A stretch of DNA of 64,000 nt from NCBI GenBank assembly GCA_030692685.1, contig JAUXZO010000127.1, positions 62,001 through 126,000 of the forward strand. The letters run 5' to 3'. The notes beneath the pieces were generated by a model. The model was not told the origin of the DNA and made no database searches. It worked only from the letters and a program-made list of their open reading frames with translations. Positions 37,671 through 47,298 of this stretch are shown here, one piece after another. How positions within the stretch are numbered: position 1 is the first letter of the stretch; each line of letters begins with the position of its first letter. The stretch comes from Acidovorax sp. (lineage in GTDB: Bacteria; Pseudomonadota; Gammaproteobacteria; Burkholderiales; Burkholderiaceae_C). Both the position numbers and the translations under genes were made by a program.

Positions 37671-38539
37671 GGGCTCACCACCCGCCAGGTCTTGATGGAT
37701 GGCGTGGGCGGGCCCGGCAAGCGAGGCTCGGCAGGCAGATACAACAAGGCATCGTCGTGCGTGAGCGAATACACATCCGACGTCCCCGCCAGGTAGCGCC
37801 CCCCGCTTTCTAGCGATGCGGTCACCAGCACCTCGGACCGCGTGGGCGTGCCCAGGGGTGGGTACTCAACCGGAGTCTCAGCGGCAGCAGGCGCCTTTCG
37901 AATGGGCGGAGCGGGAGGGACAGGTACAGCCGATGCGGCTGCCACGGCGGCTCCAAAAGCGCTGCCCGATGCGATCACCACACCCCGCTCGGCCGCTGGC
38001 GCAGCGCCTGCCTTGATGTCCGAATCCTTGGCAGCATTGCCGTTCGCTGCCGGATAAAAAGATTGCGCCCCATGAAAATGCACTCCATCGCGCGCCACAC
38101 TCACGCCCGATGCCAGGGGGACAAAGTGCAGCACGCTGGTGGCGGGCTCAAGGTGCTGCACCACCTGCGCATCCACCACCAGTTGCACGGCAGTCGGCTC
38201 AATCGCCACCGTCACGCCCTGGTCCACCAGATGGTTGATCAACAGCTTGCGAAACCCCTGGCTAAAGCGGGTGTCCGCCCTTGATGTCACATAGATCGGG
38301 TGCGCCCCAGCGGGCCAGTCGCGGGTCTTTTCGGCAATGCGGGTCGCCATGTCCTGCGCCAGCACATCCCAGTGGCGAACCGCGCGCATCGTCTTTTGGG
38401 TCGATGGCGCATGGCTCCCCGGCTGCGGCACATCCAGGCCCGCGCATCCGGCGCCCAGCACGGCAAGCCCCAGCAGGGGCCACCAACGCCAGCGACCGGG
38501 CAACGCGCCATGGGGGCGAATGTGATCAACAGATTCCAT
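37667..38539 (-). CDS. Predicted lipoprotein paired with the FlgO-like gene
   Basis: A 290-residue protein with a hydrophobic leader and lipobox LGAGC (C32). Residues 50-160 form a globular part (HWDVLAQDMATRIAEKT, SQGFRKLLINHLVDQG) that resembles the FlgO-like fold loosely; 165-240 is low-complexity and rich in Ala and Pro. I do not recognise a named family. It overlaps the FlgO-like gene by four bases, so the two products probably act together at the outer membrane. Confidence 0.7.
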   Translation of the reverse strand: MESVDHIRPHGALPGRWRWWPLLGLAVLGAGCAGLDVPQPGSHAPSTQKTMRAVRHWDVLAQDMATRIAEKTRDWPAGAHPIYVTSRADTRFSQGFRKLLINHLVDQGVTVAIEPTAVQLVVDAQVVQHLEPATSVLHFVPLASGVSVARDGVHFHGAQSFYPAANGNAAKDSDIKAGAAPAAERGVVIASGSAFGAAVAAASAVPVPPAPPIRKAPAAAETPVEYPPLGTPTRSEVLVTASLESGGRYLAGTSDVYSLTHDDALLYLPAEPRLPGPPTPSIKTWRVVSP

Positions 38540-38675
38540 GGGCGAGATGCTATGCCGGTGCGCAGGAGCCTATCGGTCAAACAAGGGCGGATTTGCGTGG
38601 CACTTTGCCCACGCCGCCCTCCGATGGGGTGGCCGCCTACAGAACACCCCGCGACCGCAGCCTCACAATCCGCGC

Positions 38676-39971
38676 ATGACTGCCCCCTCTGCCGAACCGC
38701 TGCCCACCACGACGCCAACAGCGCCAGCGCCAGTGCCCCCAATGCCACCTGCTGCCGCCCCAGCCGCTGAACCCGCCGCAACCAGCCCAGAGCACACGTC
38801 CACATCCACGGCGCCGCCCCCCGGCGCGGGTGCCTTGCTCCCTGGTGTCAGCGATATCCCGTACGGCAACCCGCTCACATTGCACATGCCCGTGGATGTG
38901 CGCAACATGTCGCTCGCCCTGTTGGCGCTGTTTGCCTCCGTGGCCCTGCTGCACTGGGCCAGCGCGGTGTTCATCCCCATCATGCTCAGCCTGCTGCTCA
39001 CCACCGCCCTGCGGCCCGCGGTAGAGGCGTTGAAGCGCTGTCATGTGCCACGCTGGCTGGGTGCGGGGGTGTTGTTGATCGCCATCGTGTCGGGCCTGGT
39101 GGTCACGGCTTGGTCGCTCAGCGACGGTGCGGCGCAGCTGGTGGACTCGCTGCCTGTTGCGGCCAAAAAAGTGCGCGACAACCTCAAGGCCCGCACTGGC
39201 ACTGCCAGCCCACTGGACACCATGCAGCAGGCCGCATCACAGATCGAGCAGGCCGCCAACGACAGCGGCGCCGCGGCCCCCACCCGCCGTGGAGTGCAGC
39301 GCGTCATCGTCGAACGCCCGCCATTCAACATCCGCGACTACCTGTGGAGCAGCACCGTGGGCCTGATGTCTGCCCTGGGGCAACTAACGGTAGTCGTCTT
39401 CTTGACCTATTTCGCGCTGGCCTCCGGCAACCTGTTTCGCAACAAGCTGCTGCGCATCGCGGGCACCAGCCTGGAGCGGCGAAAGATCACCATCCACGTG
39501 CTGGAAGACATCACCAGCAACATCCAGCGCTATCTGATGGTGCAGGTGTTCACCAGCGTGCTGGTAGGTATCTCCACAGGTATTGCCTACTGGGCTCTGG
39601 GGCTGGAAAACGCAGCCGTATGGGGCGTGGCCGCCGGAGTGCTTAACCTTGCGCCGTACATCGGCTCTGCACTGGTTACCGGTTCGTCGGCGCTGGTAGC
39701 CTTTTTGCAGTTTGGCACCATCGACATGGCGTTGACCATTGGCGGTGCGTCGCTGGTCATCCACACCATCATCGGGAACCTGCTCACCCCCTGGCTCACC
39801 AGCCGCACCAGCAGCATGAGCCCCGTAGCCGTGTTCGTCAGCGTGCTCGCCTGGGGCTGGCTGTGGGGCCTGTGGGGCCTGCTGCTGGGCATTCCGGTAA
39901 TGATGGCAGTCAAGGCGGTGTGTGACCGGGTGGAAGATTTGAAGGCCATCGGGGAGTTGCTGGGAGACTGA
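38676..39971 (+). CDS. AI-2E family transporter
   Basis: A 431-residue membrane protein. The first 70 residues are a Pro/Ala/Thr-rich cytoplasmic tail. Eight or so helices follow from about residue 80, and the TYFALASGNLFRNKLLR and PYIGSALVTGSSALVAFLQFG segments are typical of the PerM/AI-2E exporter family (formerly DUF20). Members include Na+/H+ antiporters and exporters; the name does not prove autoinducer transport. Start chosen at MTAPSAEP, 38676. Confidence 0.88.
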   Translation: MTAPSAEPLPTTTPTAPAPVPPMPPAAAPAAEPAATSPEHTSTSTAPPPGAGALLPGVSDIPYGNPLTLHMPVDVRNMSLALLALFASVALLHWASAVFIPIMLSLLLTTALRPAVEALKRCHVPRWLGAGVLLIAIVSGLVVTAWSLSDGAAQLVDSLPVAAKKVRDNLKARTGTASPLDTMQQAASQIEQAANDSGAAAPTRRGVQRVIVERPPFNIRDYLWSSTVGLMSALGQLTVVVFLTYFALASGNLFRNKLLRIAGTSLERRKITIHVLEDITSNIQRYLMVQVFTSVLVGISTGIAYWALGLENAAVWGVAAGVLNLAPYIGSALVTGSSALVAFLQFGTIDMALTIGGASLVIHTIIGNLLTPWLTSRTSSMSPVAVFVSVLAWGWLWGLWGLLLGIPVMMAVKAVCDRVEDLKAIGELLGD

Positions 39972-40061
39972 GCCCACGGGGGCTGACGCGTACCGCGCAA
40001 AAGCCGAAATGCAAGCATTCCAAGCACGCTGCGGGCTCGCAATGTGTTAAAAATCGCAACA

Positions 40062-42455
40062 ATGCTTGCCTCGTTTCTCTTCAACCTCGCCGTCTTGCGC
40101 AGCGGCATTCGCACCATGTATTGGGACGAAAGTGCTGCGGCGGGGCGCCTGCGGCATGAGCATCTCCAGGCGGTGGTCAAACTGACCCCCCTTGCGATGT
40201 CTGCCAACGTTGGCACGGCAAGCACCATCCTGTGGGCTTTTTGGGGAAACTGGACCCCCGGGCTCATTGGCTGGTGGACAGCCATGTTTTGCCTCGCATC
40301 GCTGGCGGCGCGCAACTGGTGGCAATTTCGAAACCGGCGCAGCCGCACCGTCTCGTGCAGGGGAATTCAGCGCTCCACCTGGCATGCCGCGGCGCTCGCC
40401 GGGCTGTGGGCGGTGATGCCGATGGCCTGGTTTGCAGACGCGAATTCGTCCCAGCAGTTATTGATTGGGACCCTGTTCACGGGAATGATGGGCGCTGGCG
40501 CCTTTGTGCTGGGACCCTTGCCCCTGGCCAGCGTGGCCTACGTGACGCTGTTCGCCATTTCGCCACTCGTCACTTTGGCCTTGGTGCAGGAACCCATGAT
40601 GGCGGGCGCCTCCGTCTTGGTGGGGTTTTACGCCACCATGGTGCTGGGGGGCGCTCTTTCGTATTGGCGCAAGGCGACGGCGCTGATGCAATCTCAGACT
40701 GAGGCGGTGCGCCACGAACAAATGCTGTCGGTGATGCTGCACGATTTCGAACAGAACACCACCGATGCCCTGTGGGAGACCGATGCGCAGGGGCGCCTGC
40801 GAAACCCTTCGCCCAGGCTGGCAAGACTGCTCTACACCGGCAGCGAGGCACTGCAAAGCCTGCCTTTGCCGCAGTGGCTGACGGAGAACTGCGCAGACGG
40901 AGCGGCCGCGCTGGCGACCGCCATCGAAAAAGGCGCTCCGTTTCGCAGCATCGCATTGGTCACAGAGCGCCAGGGGCGCCGCCATCATCTGGCCATCCAC
41001 GGCAAGCCATTGTTTGACGAGATGGGCGAACCCGCAGGGTGGCGTGGAGTGGTGGCCGACCGCACTGCCGTGGTCCGGGTGCAAGAAGAGCTGCACCTGC
41101 TGGCCCACACGGATTCGCTCACCCAGCTATCCAATCGCTTCGCCATGCATACGGCCGTCAACGAGTTGTTCGGCAAGGGCGTAAAAGGGGCCGCACTGCT
41201 GCTGCTAGATCTGGACCATTTCAAAAGCATCAACGACAGCTTTGGTCACTCCGTCGGCGACGCTCTGCTCGCAAGCGTGGGAGAACGCCTGCGCGAACAC
41301 GCGCCACCCCATTCGCTCATCGCGCGGCTTGGCGGCGACGAGTTCGCGGTTCTGATCAGGCCCGCCGAGCGCGCAGCCTCTGATGCACGCAGCCCGCAGC
41401 TGCTCGCCGACACCCTGGTTGCCGCACTCGGCCGCACTTATCAACTGGGAGAACGGCGTCTGCGCGTCGGTGCAAGCATCGGCCTAGCCCATGTCGACCA
41501 GGACGTCACCAGCGTCGACGAACTTCTGGTGCGTGCGGACATTGCGCTTTACGACGCAAAGGCCCAAGGCCGGGGCCGCGCAGCGGCCTACAGCCCCGCG
41601 TTGCGCGAACGCACCCAGCGGCGCTCCATGATCGAAGACGGCCTCAGGCAGGCGGTACGCCACGACGAGCTCGCGTTGCACTGGCAACCCAAAGTGGACC
41701 TCTCGACCTGGAAGATCACCGGCGCCGAAGCCCTGATGCGCTGGACCCACCCTACGTTGGGGCCCATCAGCCCCGGCGAGTTCATCCCTATCGCCGAGCA
41801 AGCGGGACTCATCGAACTCATGGGATTGTGGGCACTGCGCCATGCCTGTGAATGCGGGCAGAACCAGCTGCAATTGCAAGGGACGCAGGTGGCCGTCAAC
41901 GTCTCGGCCGTGCAGCTCGCCGACCCTCAATTTGTGCAACTCGTGCAATCGGTGCTTGAGTCCACTCGCCTGCCGCCCGAACGGCTTGAACTGGAGATCA
42001 CCGAATCGGTGTTTATCGAGGACACGGAGGCCGCGCTGCGACAGCTGCATGCGCTGCGGGGCCTGGGCGTGCACATTGCCCTCGACGATTTCGGCACGGG
42101 GTATTCCTCGCTCAGTTACCTGTGTCGGTTCCCGTTCAGCAGCCTGAAGATCGACCGGAGTTTTGTGGTGGAAGCCATGGTCCGACCGGAGGCGCTGGCG
42201 ATTGTGCACGGCATTGCCGGCCTGGCCAGATCGCTTGGCATGCGCACGGTCTGCGAAGGCATCGAAACCCGTGAGCAACTGGCGATGATCATTGACGCCG
42301 GCATCGACGAGGCGCAGGGCTATCTGCTGTCCAAACCCCGTCCGCTCGACCACTTCCAGACGTTTACAGAGCGCTGGGACACGGACCACGCGCCACTGGA
42401 GTTTCTGCCGAGCGGAACCCACGCCGCACCGGCGCCCCGCAGCCCGCAGCCCTGA
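40062..42455 (+). CDS. Membrane GGDEF-EAL protein with PAS-like region
   Basis: A protein of about 797 residues. The N-terminal 210 residues contain about six hydrophobic helices; a PAS-like region follows (about 225-345). The GGDEF domain has an intact GGDEF (424-428) and the EAL domain an intact EAL (556-558), plus DDFGTGYSS and CEGIET, so both synthesis and breakdown of cyclic-di-GMP are possible. The start is uncertain: GTG 40044, ATG 40062 and ATG 40116 are all in frame without a clear ribosome-binding site. It stands alone. Confidence 0.85.
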   Translation: MLASFLFNLAVLRSGIRTMYWDESAAAGRLRHEHLQAVVKLTPLAMSANVGTASTILWAFWGNWTPGLIGWWTAMFCLASLAARNWWQFRNRRSRTVSCRGIQRSTWHAAALAGLWAVMPMAWFADANSSQQLLIGTLFTGMMGAGAFVLGPLPLASVAYVTLFAISPLVTLALVQEPMMAGASVLVGFYATMVLGGALSYWRKATALMQSQTEAVRHEQMLSVMLHDFEQNTTDALWETDAQGRLRNPSPRLARLLYTGSEALQSLPLPQWLTENCADGAAALATAIEKGAPFRSIALVTERQGRRHHLAIHGKPLFDEMGEPAGWRGVVADRTAVVRVQEELHLLAHTDSLTQLSNRFAMHTAVNELFGKGVKGAALLLLDLDHFKSINDSFGHSVGDALLASVGERLREHAPPHSLIARLGGDEFAVLIRPAERAASDARSPQLLADTLVAALGRTYQLGERRLRVGASIGLAHVDQDVTSVDELLVRADIALYDAKAQGRGRAAAYSPALRERTQRRSMIEDGLRQAVRHDELALHWQPKVDLSTWKITGAEALMRWTHPTLGPISPGEFIPIAEQAGLIELMGLWALRHACECGQNQLQLQGTQVAVNVSAVQLADPQFVQLVQSVLESTRLPPERLELEITESVFIEDTEAALRQLHALRGLGVHIALDDFGTGYSSLSYLCRFPFSSLKIDRSFVVEAMVRPEALAIVHGIAGLARSLGMRTVCEGIETREQLAMIIDAGIDEAQGYLLSKPRPLDHFQTFTERWDTDHAPLEFLPSGTHAAPAPRSPQP

Positions 42456-42530
42456 CCGGGGCCGCAGCCACACAACCAGTACAGCAGCAGCCACCGCTGC
42501 AGCAGCGATGGCGACCGGCGGCGTAGCGCT

Positions 42531-45320
42531 TCAACCCGTGTTTCGCAGTCCGGCAGCAATCCCATTGATAGAGATGTGAATCCCCGTCTGCACCCGCTCG
42601 TCTCCCTGCCCTGCGCGCCAGCGGCGCACCAGCTCTACCTGCAGGTGGTGCAGCGGGTCGATGTACGGAAAGCGGTGTTTGATGGACCGGGCCAGCGCAG
42701 TGTTGTGCGTCAGGCGCTGCTTGTCACCAGTAATGCGCGTGAGGGCTTCAGCCGTGCGGTGCCATTCGGCTTCGATGCTAGCGAACACCTTCTTGCGCAG
42801 GCGGGCGTCGGTCACCAGTTCGCTGTAGCGTGAGGCCAGGGCCAGGTCGCTTTTGGCCAGCACCATATCCATGTTGGACAGCAGGGTGCGAAAGAACGGC
42901 CACTGGCGGTACATCTTTTGCAGCAGGGCCAGCTGCGTCTTGGGGTCTTTGCCTTCCAGGTTCACAAACGCATCGACGGCCGAGCCAAAGCCGTACCAGC
43001 CGGGCAGCGTGAGGCGGCACTGGCCCCAGCTGAAGCCCCAGGGGATGGCGCGCAAATCCTCGATCTTCTGGCTGGCCTTGCGGCTGGCGGGGCGGGAGCC
43101 GATGTTGAGCTCGGCGATCTCGCGGATGGGGGTGGAGTTAAAGAAATACTCGGTAAAGCCCGGGGTTTCGTACACCAGCGCGCGGTAGCTGCCCATGCTG
43201 GCCAGCGAGAGCTGCGCGGCGGCGTCCAGAAAGGCCTTGGTGGCGGGCTTGGTGGGCTGCAGCAGGGTGGCTTCGAGCGTGGCGGCGACCAGGGTTTCGA
43301 GGTTGCGGCGGCCGATCTCGGGGTTGGCGTATTTGGAGGCGATGACTTCGCCCTGCTCCGTCAGGCGGATCTGCCCGCGCACGGTGCCGGGGGGCTGCGC
43401 CAGGATGGCCTGGTAGCTGGGGCCACCGCCGCGGCCCACCGTGCCGCCCCGGCCGTGGAACATGCGCAGTTGAATCCCATGTGAAGTGGCCAGTTCATCG
43501 AACAGCTCCACCAAAGCGATCTCGGCGCGGTACAGCTCCCAGTTGCTGGTGAAGATGCCGCCGTCTTTGTTGCTGTCGCTATAGCCCAGCATGATGTCCT
43601 GCTCGCCGCCGCTGCGCTGCACCAGGGCTGCAACACCGGGCAGCGCGTAGAACTCGCGCATGATGGGCGCGGCATTGCGCAGGTCTTCGATGGTTTCGAA
43701 CAAGGGCACCACGATGAGGTGGTTTTTGGACTCGGTGTCCAAGGTGCCGCTCATCAAGCCCACTTCCTTTTGCAGCAGCAGCACTTCCAGCAAATCGCTC
43801 ACCGTTTCGGTGTGGCTGATGATGTAGTGGCGGATGGCCTCGTGGCCAAAACGCTGGCGCATGACGCGGGCGGTTTCAAAGATGGCCAGCTCGCCTTGGG
43901 CGTGGGCCGAATACTGCGCACCCACTACGCGCAGCGGGCGGGCGTCGTTGAGCAGTTTGATCAGCAGCGCGCGTTTGGCCGCCTCTTGCAAGCTGGCGTA
44001 GGTGGGCTCGATGCGGGCCTTGGCCAGCAGTTCGGCCACCACTTCTTCGTGTTTGTCGGAGCTTTGGCGCAGGTCCACCGTGGCGAGGTGAAAACCAAAC
44101 ACCTGCACCGCGCGGATCAGCGGGTGCAGGCGCTCTGCGGCCAGCGACTCGCCATGGTGCGACTTCAATGACGCCTCGATCACGCGCAGGTCGGCCAAAA
44201 ATTCTTCAGCGCTGGCGTAGGCGTTTTGCGGCGCCACGGCGTGGCGAGCTGCTTCCCCGCCCGTCAAATCCTTGAGCGATGCCGCCAGGCGCGCGTAGAT
44301 GCCGGTCAGGGCGCGGCGATAGGGCTCGTCCACGCGGTGTTCGTTGGTGTCCGGCGAGCGCTGGGCCAGGGCCTCCATCTCGGCAGACACCTGAACCAGG
44401 CGGGCCGACAGCGACAGCTCGCCGCCCAGGTAGTGCACCTCGGTCAGGTAGTGGCGCAGGGCGACCTCGGCCTGGCGGCCCAGGGCGTATTGCAAGGTTT
44501 GTGCCGTGACGTTCGGGTTGCCATCGCGGTCGCCGCCAATCCACTGGCCCATGCGCAAAAAGCTGTGTACGGGGTATTGGCCCAGCTCGTTTTCCAGGTC
44601 AGCGTAGATCTTGGGAATCTCTCGCAAGAACGTGGCTTCGTAATAAGAGAGCGCGTTCTCGATCTCGTCGGCCACGGTGAGCTTGCTGTAGCGCAGCAGG
44701 CGGGTTTGCCACAGCTGGGCCACGCGGGCGCGCAGTAGCGCTTCGTTGGCGGCCAGCTCGCGCGGGGTAAGCGCGTCTTTGGCGCTGTTGTACAGCTGGG
44801 CGCGCACCTGGATGTCGTCGCGCGTGGCCAGCAGCTGGGCGATGTCGCGCTCGGCGTCCAAGATGCTCTTGCGCTGCACTTCGGTGGGGTGGGCCGTGAG
44901 CACCGGGGCCACGTAGCTGCTGGCCAAGGTTTGCGCAATGGTCTTGGGCGCAATGCCCGCCCAGCGCAAGCGCGACAGGGCGACTTCGATACTGCCCTCT
45001 TGCGTGTCGCCCGCGCGCTCGTGCACGGCGCGGCGGCGAATGTGGTGGCGGTCTTCGGCCAGGTTGGCCAGGTGGCTGAAATAGGTGAAGGCGCGAATCA
45101 CGCTCACCGTCTGGTCGCCCGACAGGGACTTGAGCAGTTTTTTGAGCGCGCGGTCGGCCTCTTGATCCGCATCGCGGCGGAAGGCCACGGAGAGCTTGCG
45201 CACCTGCTCGACCAGCTCGTAGGCGGCCACCCCCTCCTGCTCGCGGATCACGTCGCCCAGAATGCGGCCGAGCAGGCGGATGTCGTCAATCAGGGGCTGG
45301 TCCTTGTCGGATCGTTTCAT
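42531..45320 (-). CDS. ppc: Phosphoenolpyruvate carboxylase
   Basis: A 929-residue enzyme that adds bicarbonate to phosphoenolpyruvate to give oxaloacetate, topping up the TCA cycle. Signature elements are [10 protein letters not shown] with the catalytic His, [25 protein letters not shown] and the C-terminal RNTG. The ATG at 45320 ([10 protein letters not shown]) is the natural start; upstream sequence is non-coding. Divergent from hemC, 131 bases away. Confidence 0.96.
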   Translation of the reverse strand: MKRSDKDQPLIDDIRLLGRILGDVIREQEGVAAYELVEQVRKLSVAFRRDADQEADRALKKLLKSLSGDQTVSVIRAFTYFSHLANLAEDRHHIRRRAVHERAGDTQEGSIEVALSRLRWAGIAPKTIAQTLASSYVAPVLTAHPTEVQRKSILDAERDIAQLLATRDDIQVRAQLYNSAKDALTPRELAANEALLRARVAQLWQTRLLRYSKLTVADEIENALSYYEATFLREIPKIYADLENELGQYPVHSFLRMGQWIGGDRDGNPNVTAQTLQYALGRQAEVALRHYLTEVHYLGGELSLSARLVQVSAEMEALAQRSPDTNEHRVDEPYRRALTGIYARLAASLKDLTGGEAARHAVAPQNAYASAEEFLADLRVIEASLKSHHGESLAAERLHPLIRAVQVFGFHLATVDLRQSSDKHEEVVAELLAKARIEPTYASLQEAAKRALLIKLLNDARPLRVVGAQYSAHAQGELAIFETARVMRQRFGHEAIRHYIISHTETVSDLLEVLLLQKEVGLMSGTLDTESKNHLIVVPLFETIEDLRNAAPIMREFYALPGVAALVQRSGGEQDIMLGYSDSNKDGGIFTSNWELYRAEIALVELFDELATSHGIQLRMFHGRGGTVGRGGGPSYQAILAQPPGTVRGQIRLTEQGEVIASKYANPEIGRRNLETLVAATLEATLLQPTKPATKAFLDAAAQLSLASMGSYRALVYETPGFTEYFFNSTPIREIAELNIGSRPASRKASQKIEDLRAIPWGFSWGQCRLTLPGWYGFGSAVDAFVNLEGKDPKTQLALLQKMYRQWPFFRTLLSNMDMVLAKSDLALASRYSELVTDARLRKKVFASIEAEWHRTAEALTRITGDKQRLTHNTALARSIKHRFPYIDPLHHLQVELVRRWRAGQGDERVQTGIHISINGIAAGLRNTG

Positions 45321-45451
45321 GCGAGTGTCTCCGGATGGTGGGCTGTGGGTGGCCCGTGGACAGGCCCTCCCAGGCGTGCCATGCACCAGCCACCGGTGCG
45401 GGCGCATGCTAGCATCGCCCGCCCCTGATTAATTACAAACAGGTTACGAAC

Positions 45452-46480
45452 TTGAGCACGCAAAACGACGCCCCCCACGCTCCGCCGCTTCGCGTGTCGC
45501 GACCCTACGCAGGGGAGCGACATTCGCCACTGGACTGCGCGGCGGCGACCGCACTCCCTCCCATCGTCATCGCCACGCGCGAAAGCCGGCTGGCCCTGTG
45601 GCAGGCCGAACACGTGAAGGCCTTGCTGGAGGCGCGGGGCCACAAGGTCGAACTGCTGGGCATGACGACCAAGGGCGACCAGATTCTGGACCGCTCGCTC
45701 AGCAAGGTGGGCGGCAAAGGCCTGTTTGTGAAAGAGCTGGAAGTGGCGCTCGAAGAAGGCCGCGCGCACATCGCCGTGCACTCGCTCAAAGACGTGCCCA
45801 TGGAGCTTCCCGAGGGCTTTGCGCTGGCCTGCGTGATGGAGCGTGAAGACCCGCGCGATGCGTTTGTCTCCCCGCAATACGCCAACGTGGATGCCCTGCC
45901 CCAAGGCGCCGTGGTGGGCACATCCAGCCTGCGCCGCCAGGTGCTGCTGCAGGCTCTGCGGCCCGACCTGAAGATTGAACCCTTGCGCGGCAACCTCGAC
46001 ACGCGCCTGCGCAAGCTGGACGAAGGCCAGTACGACGCCATCGTGCTGGCGGCAGCAGGGCTGAAACGCCTGGGCCTTGAAAACCGCATCCGCGCCACGT
46101 TCGAACCCGCCGCCATGCTGCCTGCGGCGGGCCAGGGCGCCCTGGGTATTGAAGTGCGCAGCGACCGGCAAGACCTGATAGCCGCGCTGGCCCCACTGGC
46201 GCACCAGACCACGTGGTTGACCGTGGCCGCCGAGCGCGCTGTCAGCCGGGCGATGGGCGGCAGCTGCTCGATGCCGCTGGCGGCGCATGGCACCTTTTCT
46301 GGCGATGTGTTGCAGCTGGATGCGGCCTGGGGTGACATGGACGGACAGGCCCCGTTGGTGCGTGCAGAGGCCAGCGCCATCGTCAGCACGCTTGCACAGG
46401 CCGAAGCGCTGGGCGATGCCATTGCGCAGCGCCTGCGCGCCGGTGGCGCCCGGGTTGCGGCCCCCGCGCAGAACCCCTGA
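45452..46480 (+). CDS. hemC: Hydroxymethylbilane synthase (porphobilinogen deaminase) with N-terminal insertion
   Basis: A 342-residue enzyme that polymerises four porphobilinogens into hydroxymethylbilane. The conserved protein starts at [18 protein letters not shown] (about 37). The dipyrromethane cofactor Cys is C272 in GGSCSMPL, against C242 in E. coli, a shift of exactly 30 residues. The extra N-terminal stretch (about residues 8-36) is encoded by DNA resembling family B repeats (45470-45560). Translation begins at a TTG codon with AGG seven bases upstream; no better start exists before the conserved region. First gene of hemC-D-X-Y. Confidence 0.93.
   Translation: MSTQNDAPHAPPLRVSRPYAGERHSPLDCAAATALPPIVIATRESRLALWQAEHVKALLEARGHKVELLGMTTKGDQILDRSLSKVGGKGLFVKELEVALEEGRAHIAVHSLKDVPMELPEGFALACVMEREDPRDAFVSPQYANVDALPQGAVVGTSSLRRQVLLQALRPDLKIEPLRGNLDTRLRKLDEGQYDAIVLAAAGLKRLGLENRIRATFEPAAMLPAAGQGALGIEVRSDRQDLIAALAPLAHQTTWLTVAAERAVSRAMGGSCSMPLAAHGTFSGDVLQLDAAWGDMDGQAPLVRAEASAIVSTLAQAEALGDAIAQRLRAGGARVAAPAQNP
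45472..45530 (+). repeat. Degenerate family B repeat inside hemC
   Basis: The stretch CCCCCCACGCTCC-GCCGCTTCGCGTGTCG-...-AGGGGAGCGAC matches the reverse complement of the family B element at 21505-21595 (CCCCCCACGCTCCCCACTTC followed by GTGTGGTCG). It lies in frame in the hemC N-terminal extension. Confidence 0.65.
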
Positions 46481-46491
46481 TTGCACATGCC

Positions 46492-47298
46492 ATGCCCCGG
46501 GTGATCGTCACGCGGCCCGCCCGCGAGGCTGCGCACTGGGTACAACAACTCGGCCAACACGGCATCGCCGCCGCCGCGCTGCCGCTGATTGCCATCGGCC
46601 CCCATACCGACCCCACCGCGCAGCGGGCGCTGGCGCAGGCGCGCAAGCAGCTGAATCAATACCGTGCACTGATGTTTGTGAGCGGCAATGCGGTGGTGTA
46701 CTTTTTTGAGTCAAATTGGCCTCTAGCGCTTGATGGCAAAGCGCTAGCAGCTATAAATTTAAGAGCATGGTCACCCGGGCCGGGCACGGCCCGCGCGCTA
46801 CAGCAGGCAGGCGTACCACCCAGCCACATCGACGGGCCAGCGGCCGATGCGGCGCAGTTCGACTCTGAAGCGCTGTGGCAACAGGTGTCCGCGCAAATCA
46901 GGCCCGGCGACCGGGTGTTGATTGTTCGCGGCTGCTCGGACGGGGTGCACGAAACGTCCCAAGGCTCTGGCCGGGACTGGCTTGCCCGGCAGATAGAAGC
47001 CGCAGGCGGGCAGGTGGAGTTTGTGGTGGCCTACCAACGCGGCGCACCGCAATTCACGGACGCCGAGGTGGCACTGGCGCAACAGGCAGCCTGCGATGGA
47101 TCGGTCTGGCTGCTGAGCAGCTCTGAAGCCGTCGCCCACTTGGCGCAAGCCCTGCCCACAGTGGACTGGAGCGCAGCAGAGGCCCTGGCCACCCATCCCC
47201 GCATCGCGCAAGCAGCCCGTGCAGCGGGCTTTGGCGCCGTGCGGGAATGCCGCCCGGCGCTGGAAGACGTGGTGGCCTCGATAGAATCGGCCGCATGA
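46492..47298 (+). CDS. hemD: Uroporphyrinogen-III synthase with in-frame palindromic repeat
   Basis: A 268-residue enzyme that closes hydroxymethylbilane to uroporphyrinogen III. The N-terminal VIVTRPAREAAHWVQQL, FVSGNAV (62-68) and GPGTARAL (96-103) motifs are typical. Residues about 74-90 (NWPLALDGKALAAINL) are encoded by a family A palindromic repeat that fills the variable loop between the FVSGNAV and GPGTA motifs. The frame stays open through the repeat and the rest of the protein is intact. Starts 12 bases after hemC; stop overlaps the hemX start. Confidence 0.92.
   Translation: MPRVIVTRPAREAAHWVQQLGQHGIAAAALPLIAIGPHTDPTAQRALAQARKQLNQYRALMFVSGNAVVYFFESNWPLALDGKALAAINLRAWSPGPGTARALQQAGVPPSHIDGPAADAAQFDSEALWQQVSAQIRPGDRVLIVRGCSDGVHETSQGSGRDWLARQIEAAGGQVEFVVAYQRGAPQFTDAEVALAQQAACDGSVWLLSSSEAVAHLAQALPTVDWSAAEALATHPRIAQAARAAGFGAVRECRPALEDVVASIESAA
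46713..46762 (+). repeat. Dispersed palindromic repeat family A, inside hemD
   Basis: A near-perfect copy, AAATTGGCCTCTAGCGCTT-GATGGC-AAAGCGCTAGCAGCTAT plus AAATTT, fully within the hemD reading frame. Confidence 0.95.
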
